DNA from: Arthrobacter sp. PAMC 25486
GTDB taxonomy: Bacteria; Actinomycetota; Actinomycetes; Actinomycetales; Micrococcaceae
Assembly (NCBI RefSeq): GCF_000785535.1
Contig: NZ_CP007595.1
Location: 1,116,001 to 1,180,000, forward strand
DNA length: 64,000 bases
Reading direction: 5' to 3'
Below, one piece after another: positions 17,645 through 25,819 of the stretch (positions are counted from its first letter, which is position 1; each line of letters opens with the position of its first letter). Below the pieces are notes generated by a model, which saw nothing but the letters and a program-made list of their open reading frames with translations, was not told the origin of the DNA and made no database searches. The position numbers and the translations under genes are program-made.

Positions 17645-18409
17645 GTGTTGATTCTGCTGCCGCCCTCTGAAGGCAAGACCCCCGCCGACGCCGGATCGCC
17701 GGTCGATCTGGCCACGCTCAGTTTCCCGTCCCTCACCGATGCACGGCAAAATGTGGCCATAGCCCTGGCTGAAGTGTCCGGACAGAAGGATGCGCTCACC
17801 CAGCTAGGCGTGGGTGCCTCGCTGGTCCACGAGGTCAGCCGCAACACGCGCCTGGCCCACGAGCCAGCAGCGCCAGCCCACAGCATTTACACGGGCGTCC
17901 TTTTCGACGCCCTCGGCTACCAGAGCATGACGGCCACGCAAAAGCGCAAGGCTGATGCCGCCGTCGTGGTTGTCTCGGGATTGTGGGGTGCTGTGGGGTT
18001 TGCCGACAGCATTCCCGCCTACAGGCTGTCAATGTCGGTGGGGCTGCCTGGTTTGGGCAAGCTGGCCAGTTACTGGAAGCCGCGCCTGGCCGAGGCCGTT
18101 GCGGCACGCGCGGAGGGGCACCTGCTGGTGGACTGCCGATCGAGCAGCTATGCGGCGGCCTGGGTTCCGGATCCGGATCGCACCGTGGCTGTCAATGTTT
18201 TCACCGAGCGCGACGGTACCCGCAAGGTGGTCTCGCACTTCGCCAAGCACACCCGCGGCGAACTGGCCCGGCATTTACTGACCCGTCGAGGCAAGGCCCC
18301 GGAAACCCCCGCCCAGCTGGCGAAGGCCGCCGCTGAAAAATGGTCTGTGGAGTTGGTTCCCGGAACCGGGCGCAAGGCGCATGCCCTGAACATCATTCTG
18401 GCGGACTGA
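17645..18409 (+). CDS. yaaA: Peroxide stress protein YaaA
   Basis: A 254-residue DUF328/UPF0246 protein that limits intracellular iron and protects DNA during peroxide stress in E. coli. The N-terminal MLILLPPSEGKTP is the family hallmark, and VVVVSGLWGAV, PAYRLSMSVGLPG and DCRSSSYAAAW also match. The start is GTG at 17645, one codon before the usual leucine. It is convergent with the VOC gene and ends in a 25-base-pair hairpin. Confidence 0.93.
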   Translation: MLILLPPSEGKTPADAGSPVDLATLSFPSLTDARQNVAIALAEVSGQKDALTQLGVGASLVHEVSRNTRLAHEPAAPAHSIYTGVLFDALGYQSMTATQKRKADAAVVVVSGLWGAVGFADSIPAYRLSMSVGLPGLGKLASYWKPRLAEAVAARAEGHLLVDCRSSSYAAAWVPDPDRTVAVNVFTERDGTRKVVSHFAKHTRGELARHLLTRRGKAPETPAQLAKAAAEKWSVELVPGTGRKAHALNIILAD

Positions 18410-18441
18410 TTCCCGACCCGGCTGTCTCACTTTGGACAAAG

Positions 18442-18506
18442 TGCCGCAGTTTGCCGTAAATGCCATAGCTCAAACCATGGCATTTACGGCAAACTGCGGC
18501 ATTTTT
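18442..18506. terminator. 25-base-pair perfect hairpin between convergent genes
   Basis: Positions 18442-18466 and 18477-18501 are exact inverted repeats of 25 bases around a 10-base loop, followed by TTTTT on the upper strand. It serves as a terminator for yaaA and, without a T run of note, could also stop the convergent VOC transcript. Confidence 0.85.
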
Positions 18507-18530
18507 GCACCGCACCACTTAACCCGTTCG

Positions 18531-18959
18531 TCAGCCGGCCGATTCCAAGGGCTGCGGCGCCGGACCGGCCACGAGTTCAATCTCGAAGCCGTCCGCGTTT
18601 TCCAGATAGGCCGCATAGTGGCCCGCACCGCCAGCGTAGGGGTGCCTGTCCGGAAACATCAACACCCAGCCTTGTCCCAGGGCGGCGTCGGCAAGGGCAT
18701 CAACGTTCGACGCCGGACCGGCGACAAAGGCGAGATGGTTCAGTCCCGCCCGGCGCCGCTCATGAGGACCGGAAACATCGGGTCCGGATTCCAGGACGAT
18801 GTACTCGCCAGCGCCCTGCCAGCTGCCGCCGTGGCCCCATTCGGATGCAAGGTGGTAGCCCAGCCGTTCCAGGACCCAGCCAATGGTCGACTTTGCCCGC
18901 GGGTAGTCAACAACCCAGATCTCCACATGGTGAAGCCGCCCCACGGGAGTATCCGGCAC
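18531..18959 (-). CDS. VOC family (glyoxalase-like) protein
   Basis: A 142-residue single vicinal-oxygen-chelate domain protein. LHHVEIWVVDYPRAK near the start, LNHLAFVAG in the middle and YAAYLENADGFEIELV near the end give the paired beta-alpha-beta modules with His/Glu metal ligands. The substrate is unknown. The start at 18959 lies two bases after the upstream zinc-ribbon-like gene, so the two form an operon. Confidence 0.88.
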   Translation of the reverse strand: MPDTPVGRLHHVEIWVVDYPRAKSTIGWVLERLGYHLASEWGHGGSWQGAGEYIVLESGPDVSGPHERRRAGLNHLAFVAGPASNVDALADAALGQGWVLMFPDRHPYAGGAGHYAAYLENADGFEIELVAGPAPQPLESAG

Positions 18960-18961
18960 GC

Positions 18962-19699
18962 TCAGCCCCAGTCCTCCGAGCGGACCAGGATGGCGCCGGA
19001 GTCGGGGCAGAACACGATTGTGTCAGCGGGGGCCTTCTTGATTTCCACGAGGTCGCCGGCACTGAGCTGCATGCCTGAGCCCTCTGACTTCCCGTGGAAG
19101 AGCCGGGCAGCGCCCACACCGTATTTGGCCAGGGCTCGGTCATAGATGGCCAGCAGCGCCGGATCAAAGGTTGCGGCCAGTTCGGCACGTTCGGCGAGGG
19201 TGGCGTCGCGTTCCATCTTCAGCCCGCCAAGCTTGCTGCGCACCTCATCAAGAACCTCATCCAGCACCGACTGCATCTGGGCCACAAGATCGCGCTGGGC
19301 ACCCTGTTTGGCTGTTGCTTCCTCGAAGGCCTCCATGGCCTCAAGCTCGGTGTCTTCAAGGTCGCTGCGGCGTTTAGTCAAGGATTCAATCTCACTCTGC
19401 AGCGCCATCAGGTCCTTGGACAGGCCGGTGCCGCTATTGAGTTTCGCCTCGTCGCGCTCAATCCGCGCCACCACTGAGGCCACATCGTCTTCGGCCTTCG
19501 TCAGGGCCCGCTGGGCATCGCCGACGGCGGTGTCGAGAACCACTTGGTCGCTCTTTGCCGTTGTCACGCCCGCGTGCAGGTCCGGAAGCCTGGGATCTTC
19601 CTTCAACGCCTTTGCCTGGACGTCGAGCCCCCGTAATTTCCCGTCAAGTGCCTGAACGTCCAACAAACGCATTTGCTCGCCCGGTGCTGCCTTGGCCAT
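18962..19699 (-). CDS. Zinc-ribbon-family coiled-coil protein with degenerate cysteines
   Basis: A 245-residue protein whose residues 1-175 are a long heptad-rich coiled coil and whose C-terminus matches the C4 zinc ribbon of the CT398-like family. The usual CxxC pairs have decayed to SEGS and CPDS, so three of four metal ligands are serine, and a structural zinc is unlikely. AGGAGG six bases before the ATG at 19699 fixes the start, seven codons inside a longer open frame. It precedes the VOC gene in a tight operon and follows the Nif3-like gene, a common actinobacterial arrangement. Confidence 0.88.
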   Translation of the reverse strand: MAKAAPGEQMRLLDVQALDGKLRGLDVQAKALKEDPRLPDLHAGVTTAKSDQVVLDTAVGDAQRALTKAEDDVASVVARIERDEAKLNSGTGLSKDLMALQSEIESLTKRRSDLEDTELEAMEAFEEATAKQGAQRDLVAQMQSVLDEVLDEVRSKLGGLKMERDATLAERAELAATFDPALLAIYDRALAKYGVGAARLFHGKSEGSGMQLSAGDLVEIKKAPADTIVFCPDSGAILVRSEDWG

Positions 19700-19745
19700 G
19701 TAAGTCCTCCTGCTTTTCAAGTACGTGATTGGTCCTGCCCCCAGC

Positions 19746-19910
19746 CTAGCGGCCGAGGGGCCCGCCGCGAGCTTGCGAGCCGTGGGAGGACAGTTAGGCG
19801 CTAGCGGCCGAGGGGCCCGCCGCGAGCTTGCAAGCCGTGGGAGGACAGTTAGGCGCTAGCGGCCGAGGGGCCCGCCGCGAGCTTGCGAGCCGTGGGAGGA
19901 CAGATAGGCG
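19746..19910. repeat. Three tandem 55-base repeats
   Basis: Units start at 19746, 19801 and 19856, each beginning CTAGCGGCCGAGGGGCCCGC and containing GAGCTTGCGAGCC. They differ by two substitutions. They fill the space between the Nif3-like stop codon and the downstream gene. Related single copies lie at 7146-7182 and near 23452-23500. Confidence 0.95.
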
Positions 19911-21023
19911 CTAGTTCCCGGGGGTGAGTATGAAGTCCCAGGGGTCCGTGTTGGTTTGGCTGACCACCAATTCAGCGGCAAACCCCTGGTCCGCCAGCAC
20001 GTTGCCCAGGGCTTCGGCGGCGGCGGGGAGCCACAACCATTCGCTGGCAAAGTGGGAGAGGTCGATCAGGTAGGGCTTGCCGTCAGCCCGAACTTCCCTG
20101 GCTTCCGACGCCGGATGGTGGCGCAGGTCTGCTGTCACAAATACGTCGGCGTCGCTGGCTCGCACCGCGTCAAACAAACTGTCTCCAGCGCCACCGCAGA
20201 CGGCCACCTTGCGCACCAGTGCATCCTTGTCCCCCGACACGCGCACACCGCCGGCCACGGCAGGAAGCTGCAGAAACACCCTGGCCGCCAGGTCGCCAAG
20301 CTTTTCGGGCCCGGCCAGCAGGCCGACCCGGCCGATGCCCTCTTCAACCAGCCCGAGCGGTGCACGCACGAGCGGCTTGACATCACCCAGACCGATGGCG
20401 TCGGCCAGCACATCGGAGACACCGCCCACGGCACTGTCCCCGTTGGTGTGGACCGTCAGCAAAGCGCAGCCACCCTCGATCAACCGGTGCACAGCCCGCC
20501 CCTTGCCGGACGTCGCCGCCACGGAGTTCACGCCCTTCATCAGCAACGGGTGGTGGGTGATGAGCAGCTGCGCGCCCCATTCAAGGGCTTCGTCAATGAC
20601 CTCCAGTGTGGGGTCGACGGCGAACATGATCCTGTCCACCTCGGCATCGGGACGCCCCACCACCAGGCCCACCTGGTCCCACGTTTCAGCCAACGATTCC
20701 GGCCACAGTTCCTCAACCGCCACCAGAACATCCGCCAGGACGGGCGTTTCCAGGCTGTCGCCGGCGGCCTCGTCATCGGCGTCGCCGGCGGCGCCGCTCG
20801 CGTCGTCGGTGTCGTCGGTGTCATCGCCCATGTCGTCGTCCGTGTCCTGCGGGAGTGCCCCAACACTGGAAAGCACGACGGCGCCAGCCGGCTCAGCTGC
20901 CAGGCCGGAACGTTCTGCGCCAGCCGTGTCGGGGACGTCCGCGGGCCCGGCCGGAATGTCGGTGGCGGGGGCGCCTTCGTCAGCTCCGGCGTCGGGCCTG
21001 GGAAAAGTTGGATCCTTGCTCAT
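19911..21023 (-). CDS. Nif3-like dinuclear metal centre protein with acidic N-terminal extension
   Basis: A 370-residue DUF34/NIF3 protein. LLITHHPLLMKG holds the paired histidine metal ligands, VHTNGDSA the next ligand set and FASEWLWLPAAAEAL lies close to the last ligands. The family function is still debated; GTP cyclohydrolase I-like activity has been proposed. The first 95 residues are low-complexity, rich in Ala, Pro and Asp, with runs such as DTDDDMGDDTDDTDDA. They are absent from typical members of about 270 residues. The start with CTAGGAGGATG is well supported, so the extension is real. Confidence 0.9.
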   Translation of the reverse strand: MSKDPTFPRPDAGADEGAPATDIPAGPADVPDTAGAERSGLAAEPAGAVVLSSVGALPQDTDDDMGDDTDDTDDASGAAGDADDEAAGDSLETPVLADVLVAVEELWPESLAETWDQVGLVVGRPDAEVDRIMFAVDPTLEVIDEALEWGAQLLITHHPLLMKGVNSVAATSGKGRAVHRLIEGGCALLTVHTNGDSAVGGVSDVLADAIGLGDVKPLVRAPLGLVEEGIGRVGLLAGPEKLGDLAARVFLQLPAVAGGVRVSGDKDALVRKVAVCGGAGDSLFDAVRASDADVFVTADLRHHPASEAREVRADGKPYLIDLSHFASEWLWLPAAAEALGNVLADQGFAAELVVSQTNTDPWDFILTPGN

Positions 21024-21109
21024 CCTCCTAGCTTACTTGTGGGCGGCCCCGCGACTGACCTCAACATGGCGCGGGAATCTTGGCGGGCCCAAATGACTTA
21101 CATATAAAC

Positions 21110-21634
21110 ATGAAGACTTTTGTATTGGGCGGCGGCTGTTTTTGGTGCCTGGATGCCGTGTATCAGATGACCCGTGGCGTGGAATCGGTGGTGTCCGGCT
21201 ATACCGGAGGCGCGCTGCCCAACCCCAGTTATGATCAGATTTGCTCCGGGATGACGGGCCATGCCGAGGTGGTGTCGGTGACGTTTGACGAGGACATCAT
21301 TCCGGCGGACACTATTTTGGACATGTTCTTTGTCCAGCACGATCCCACCACCCTGAACCGCCAGGGGTACGACGCCGGAACCCAGTACCGCTCGGTCATG
21401 TACTACCGCGATGCTCAGGAAGAAGCACTCTTCCGGGCTGCGATTGCACGGAACCAGCCGCTGTGGCCGGACCCGATCGTGACGGAGGTGTCGCCGTTGG
21501 AGGTCATTTACGAGGCCGAGGGCTACCACCAGGACTTCTATGCCCAACGGCCAGAGGTGGGCTACTGTCAGGTCATTATCAACCCCAAAATCGCGAAAGT
21601 GCGAAAACATTACGCAGCGTGGCTTACCGCCTAG
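21110..21634 (+). CDS. msrA: Peptide methionine sulfoxide reductase MsrA
   Basis: A 174-residue reductase of methionine-S-sulfoxide. GGGCFWCLDAVYQ at the N-terminus has the catalytic cysteine in GCFW, and HDPTTLNRQGYDAGTQYRS is the substrate-binding block. YHQDFYAQRPEVGYC ends with the resolving cysteine. I place the start at ATG 21110, because MKTFVLGGGCFWC is the normal N-terminus; the ten codons upstream are not family-like. CATATAAACATG just before the start suggests a leaderless transcript. Confidence 0.93.
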   Translation: MKTFVLGGGCFWCLDAVYQMTRGVESVVSGYTGGALPNPSYDQICSGMTGHAEVVSVTFDEDIIPADTILDMFFVQHDPTTLNRQGYDAGTQYRSVMYYRDAQEEALFRAAIARNQPLWPDPIVTEVSPLEVIYEAEGYHQDFYAQRPEVGYCQVIINPKIAKVRKHYAAWLTA

Positions 21635-21747
21635 AACCCCGCGGCAGTACTCGATACGCTTTCGACAACATTTGCGCACGGTTCCGTTGGCTGGCGCACC
21701 CATCCGTTGCACGATTCGCCCCTGCACGAAAGAACTAAGGACCATTC

Positions 21748-22683
21748 ATGGCACGTATTTATGACAATGTCACCCAGCTGGTCGGCGGCACCCCCCTGGT
21801 CCGGCTGAACCGCCTGACCGAAGGCCTGGCTGCCACGGTTGCCGTGAAGCTGGAGTTCTACAACCCCGCCAACAGCGTCAAGGACCGGATCGGCGTCGCC
21901 ATTGTTGACGCCGCCGAGGCCTCGGGTGAACTGCAGCCCGGCGGCACTATTGTAGAGGGCACCTCCGGCAACACCGGCATCGCCCTGGCCATGGTGGGCG
22001 CTGCCCGCGGCTACAAGGTCATCCTGACCATGCCGGAGACCATGTCCACCGAACGCCGTGTCATGCTGCGCGCCTACGGCGCCGAAATTGTACTGACACC
22101 CGGTTCCGAGGGCATGCGCGGCGCTGTTGAGAAGGCCCAGGAAATCGTTGCCAACACGGAGAATGCCATCTGGGCCAAGCAGTTCTCCAACCCGGCCAAC
22201 GCCGACATCCACCGCACCACCACGGGTGAAGAAATCTGGAACGACACCGACGGCGCCGTGGACATCCTCGTTGCCGGCATCGGCACCGGCGGCACCATCA
22301 CCGGCGCCGGCCAGCTGCTGAAGCAGCGCAAGCCGGGCGTGCAGGTTGTTGCCGTTGAGCCGATCGACTCGGCCATCCTCAATGGCGGCGCCCCCGGCCC
22401 GCACAAGATCCAGGGTCTGGGCGCGAACTTCATCCCCGAGGTTTTGGACCAGACCATCTACGACGAGGTGCTGGACGCCACGCTGGAAGATTCCGTGGCC
22501 GTTGCCCGTGCACTGGGCAACCAGGAAGGCATCCTCGGCGGCATCTCCGCCGGCGCGGCCGTGTGGGGCGCACTGGAACTGGCCAAGCGCCCGGAGAACG
22601 CCGGTAAGCTGATCGTTGCCGTGGTCCCCGACTTCGGCGAACGCTACATTTCCACCGTGCTGTACGACGACATCCGCGGCTAA
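21748..22683 (+). CDS. cysK: Cysteine synthase A (O-acetylserine sulfhydrylase)
   Basis: PLP enzyme of 311 residues that makes cysteine from O-acetylserine and sulfide. [11 protein letters not shown] near residue 36 contains the PLP lysine, [11 protein letters not shown] near 70 is the substrate loop and [10 protein letters not shown] near 176 is the phosphate-binding loop. AAGGA precedes the ATG. The serine acetyltransferase gene follows on the same strand, so both steps of cysteine synthesis are together. Confidence 0.97.
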   Translation: MARIYDNVTQLVGGTPLVRLNRLTEGLAATVAVKLEFYNPANSVKDRIGVAIVDAAEASGELQPGGTIVEGTSGNTGIALAMVGAARGYKVILTMPETMSTERRVMLRAYGAEIVLTPGSEGMRGAVEKAQEIVANTENAIWAKQFSNPANADIHRTTTGEEIWNDTDGAVDILVAGIGTGGTITGAGQLLKQRKPGVQVVAVEPIDSAILNGGAPGPHKIQGLGANFIPEVLDQTIYDEVLDATLEDSVAVARALGNQEGILGGISAGAAVWGALELAKRPENAGKLIVAVVPDFGERYISTVLYDDIRG

Positions 22684-22732
22684 CCCCCACCAGCTTTCCC
22701 GTCATTCCAGGGCCTGGACGACCGGAATAATT

Positions 22733-22765
22733 CCCGCACCACTGACGCTGTGTCAGTGGTGCGGG
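22733..22765 (+). terminator. Hairpin between cysK and epsC
   Basis: CCCGCACCACTGAC pairs perfectly with 22752-22765 around a five-base loop, with TCTTCTGG after it. It has the same 14-5-14 layout as the hairpin at 8885. It probably partly terminates cysK. Confidence 0.7.
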
Positions 22766-22853
22766 TCTTCTGGTATCTGGGCCCACCCGTTTGAGAGCAT
22801 CGCTTTGTGAACACCGCCGTGCAACTATTGCGGCGCCCAACTGAAAGAAGTCT

Positions 22854-23441
22854 GTGGGATTCTTCGGCAGAATACGTGAGGACCTGGAGTCCGCCCGCTC
22901 GCACGACCCCGCGGCGCGCGGCTCCATGGAGAACTTTTTTGTGTACTCCGGGCTGCACGCCATTTGGGTCCACCGCCTAACGCACAGGATGTGGGCCGTG
23001 CCGGCACTGCGCTTCCCCGCCCGCGTCCTGTCACAGTTGACGCGTTTTGCCACGGGCATCGAAATCCACCCCGGAGCCACCATCGGCCGGCGTTTCTTCA
23101 TCGACCACGGCATGGGCGTGGTGATCGGGGAGACCTCCGAGATTGGCGACGACGTCATGATCTACCACGGCGTGACCCTCGGCGGCCGCTCCCTGGCCAA
23201 AACCAAGCGCCACCCCACCATCGGCAACCGGGTCACCATCGGCGCCGGCGCCAAGGTGCTTGGCCCCATCCACATCGGCGACGATTCAGCAGTTGGTGCC
23301 AACGCCGTCGTGGTCAAGGACGCACCCGAAAGCTCGATTCTCACGGGCATCCCCGCCACCTGGCGCCACCGCGATGCCAAGCGCGAGATGGCCCCGGCCG
23401 TGGATCCCGCCGAGTACATCGACCCCGCAATGTGGATCTAA
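22854..23441 (+). CDS. cysE: Serine O-acetyltransferase EpsC-type
   Basis: A 195-residue left-handed beta-helix acetyltransferase that forms O-acetylserine for CysK. The hexapeptide repeats include [40 protein letters not shown] and the conserved [20 protein letters not shown]. This is the short bacterial form without the long N-terminal domain of E. coli CysE. GTG at 22854 has AAAGAAG upstream. Its 3' end is followed by a dispersed-repeat relic. Confidence 0.95.
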   Translation: MGFFGRIREDLESARSHDPAARGSMENFFVYSGLHAIWVHRLTHRMWAVPALRFPARVLSQLTRFATGIEIHPGATIGRRFFIDHGMGVVIGETSEIGDDVMIYHGVTLGGRSLAKTKRHPTIGNRVTIGAGAKVLGPIHIGDDSAVGANAVVVKDAPESSILTGIPATWRHRDAKREMAPAVDPAEYIDPAMWI

Positions 23442-23451
23442 CTTCTTAGCG

Positions 23452-23500
23452 GGCCCACACCGGCAAGTGACCCGCTTCGAGCTTGCGAGCATTGGGGCCC
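23452..23500 (+). repeat. Relic of the GCGAGC dispersed repeat
   Basis: Contains CGAGCTTGCGAGC and a flanking GGGGCCCGTGGGG, matching the centre of the 55-base units at 19746-19910, with the rest diverged. Confidence 0.55.
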
Positions 23501-23536
23501 GTGGGGAACGACGGTGACTTCGCTTGGCTTCCGCGC

Positions 23537-24115
23537 TCAGCTGAAGTAGTGGTCCTGCTCCTTGTCCTGGTTGAGACCGGACGGCAAGGGCGCCCAGCCC
23601 AGCAGTTCCTAAGTCAAGGTGCTGGATGCCGAATTGTCGACTCCCGACAGCTCCCCCAAGAGAGTCGAAGTCCTCGGCTGGGCAGGAATGAGTTGGCACT
23701 CCCAAGTGTCGGGCGATGACTTGGGCAAAATCCCGGACTGGCACACCTTCATCCCCCACCGCATTCAACACCGAGTCCGCAGGGGCCTGTTCGACGGCGA
23801 GCCGGAACAGCACCGCCGCAACGAGGACATGCACCGCGGGCCAACGGCTGGACCTGTCCCCCACATAGCCGGAGACCCCCTTTTCTCAGGTAAGGCCAAC
23901 CAGGCGAGGAATGAAGCCGTGTTTACCCCCGTCTCCGTGGACCGATCGGGGCAGGCGCACCACGGATGAGCGGACGCCGTGGAGCACCTCACCGGCCGAG
24001 GATGTGATGGCCTCGGCCGAGGGGTCGCTCCGGCAAGCCCGAGAATCCGGTGGCCGGCACCGATGAGCTCGGGGCCGACGTCCGAGCCGATCCATCTCGA
24101 TACTCCCGTGATGAA
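23537..24115 (-). pseudogene. Decayed SDR-family NAD(P)-binding epimerase/reductase
   Basis: Pieces of one extended-SDR protein appear in order on the lower strand but in different frames. [19 protein letters not shown] near 24115 is the Rossmann start, [17 protein letters not shown] near 23950 the middle, RWPAVHVLVAAVLFRLAVE and VLNAVGDEGVPVRDFAQVI near 23750-23860 the later part, and LLGWAPLPSG to DHYFS with a stop at 23537 the C-terminus. A large part between the first two pieces is missing, and at least two frameshifts are needed. A clear pseudogene. Confidence 0.8.
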
Positions 24116-24430
24116 TAAGCCTGCTCCTGATCGTAAATGGTATTCATCAATGTATCCCCGATGGCGGCAACGGTCACGATGATTGGTAAAAGTGGCACGC
24201 TGGCACCGTGAACGGCCGTGCCAGCGCGTGGGGACGGCATAACAGCCAGTCCGCGCCAACTCCACTGCACGGTCCATCCTGCTGAATAAAAATGGCGATC
24301 CTCGGTCCTCTAATCCCATTACGGCTCAGCTGCCGGCGGGACTCCCGAAGCGAATCGGACTCTTCGAGTTGATCCTGCCAGAATGCATTAACCTGTTGAC
24401 CAATACCATCAATCCGGAACTGCCTATCGA
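24116..24430. other. About 315 bases with no gene
   Basis: Region upstream of the SDR pseudogene. TGATGAATA at 24109-24117 and TATTCATCA at 24141-24149 are inverted arms that may be the old operator of the pseudogene. No open frame is convincing. Confidence 0.5.
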
Positions 24431-25165
24431 CTACCGTGGAAGCGGCTGGTCAAAGTCATTGCGGGCTATATCAATCTCGACCCAGTGCTCTGCGTTTCGC
24501 TTACATTGCGCTACTGGTCGCCGCTCCGTTACGGTACGTCCGGTGCGCTTGCGCCCTTCGTAGTGGTCGTTCCACTTGGTAGGCATATTGAAAAAGCGCA
24601 TCTTTACTTGGCATACAACGCATCGAGCCGCAAGGCGGATTGAAAATGGGTACGTACGGCCATTTTCCCCTCGGATGCCAGCCCGTGCCCGGAACGCTTC
24701 CCACCGCGGAAGCCACAGTACGTGCCTTAGAAGGAACGAAAGAAATACAAAGCCGCATATTCCGACACCAATCAGCAGCATGGCCCCGAACATCCACCAA
24801 TAAGCGACAGGCACGGCTCCGACAAGCTTGTCGACGTTGGCTACCTGCCGCCCAGCCAAAAAGTCCTTGACAGAGAAATACCCAGTGAGGGCTCCACCGA
24901 TCGTGATGAGACCCGAGACAATTCCAATCACACTCGCCGGAGCAGGGAATCGCCGCTGGCTTTTGATTGAAATTTCCTGTGTCGGCTTTCCAGCGGCATT
25001 TACCGTATTGACTGTGATGGACCCGGAAACGTCTCCAGCAACTTGAACCCCATCGAATCGACCTCCTGGGCCAACCACCACTCCATCAGTGTCTCCACCT
25101 GCCTGAAACTGCATGCTGTTGTTGCCGTTGCCGCTTTCTTGACGCTGACTCGCCTTATCTGACAT
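24431..25165 (-). CDS. Orphan two-helix membrane protein with C-terminal Cys/His cluster
   Basis: A 244-residue protein I do not recognise. Residues 1-60 are Gly/Asn/Val-rich with MQFQAGGD and QVAGDVSGSITVN, suggesting a small beta solenoid or repeat domain. Two hydrophobic segments follow at about 78-98 and 120-147. The C-terminal 90 residues are basic with CVVCQVKMRFF and a distant C and H, a possible zinc site. Base composition is lower in GC than the neighbours, and the gene lies in a decayed patch, so recent acquisition is likely. The architecture recalls membrane components of defence systems, but no homology is claimed. Confidence 0.65.
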   Translation of the reverse strand: MSDKASQRQESGNGNNSMQFQAGGDTDGVVVGPGGRFDGVQVAGDVSGSITVNTVNAAGKPTQEISIKSQRRFPAPASVIGIVSGLITIGGALTGYFSVKDFLAGRQVANVDKLVGAVPVAYWWMFGAMLLIGVGICGFVFLSFLLRHVLWLPRWEAFRARAGIRGENGRTYPFSIRLAARCVVCQVKMRFFNMPTKWNDHYEGRKRTGRTVTERRPVAQCKRNAEHWVEIDIARNDFDQPLPR

Positions 25166-25819
25166 TGTTTCCCCCTGCTTTTATATTTGAACTCTGAGAC
25201 TATTACAATGCACTGACATTTCAGGAATTTTCGACACACCCGTCAACATCAAGGAACCCACTTTCAATTCCGCCACTCAAAACGAGCCACTGGCTGGGCC
25301 GGATTACAGGATAATTTTGAGCCGAACGGCTACCGCAACTGTTCGGTAAGACGGAGCAAAGGTCCCATTGTTCACAGAAAACAAGTGTTCCGATCAGAAA
25401 TTGGCGAACAACGCAGTGATGTCCTACATGTCAGCAGCTCTAAACGCTGCGGTGGGGGCGTTCTAGGAGAGGTAGATTCCCGTCAATGACACGAAACCTT
25501 TGGTATCCCTACCGGGCCTACGGCAATGGGTTTCCACAGTGTCGCCGAAGTGAGCATCCCGGGTTATTTGATTCAATCAATTTTGGATCGGAGGCAACTA
25601 AAGAACTTACGCTTTAAACAGGTGTGTTGCAGCTGTTGGACGAAAATCGCTGAATTGAGGCTGCTGCTAAACGACGCCCAGGGTCTGGAATTGACGCGAC
25701 AGGCCATGGAATCAATGGTGATTCCAAGGCGTGTCCCGCCATTTGCTCTGGAACGGCTCAAAAAAGCAACAGGCTCAATTCAAATAATTTTAGTCCAACA
25801 ACTGCAACAAAGTTGGGGA
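25166..25819. other. 654-base lower-GC gap without a supported gene
   Basis: Frames at 25526-25954 and 25573-25761 lack ribosome binding sites and resemble nothing I know; the first also runs over the 3' end of gnd. AT-rich stretches near 25190-25330 may hold the promoter of the membrane protein gene. No strong hairpin follows gnd. Confidence 0.55.
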
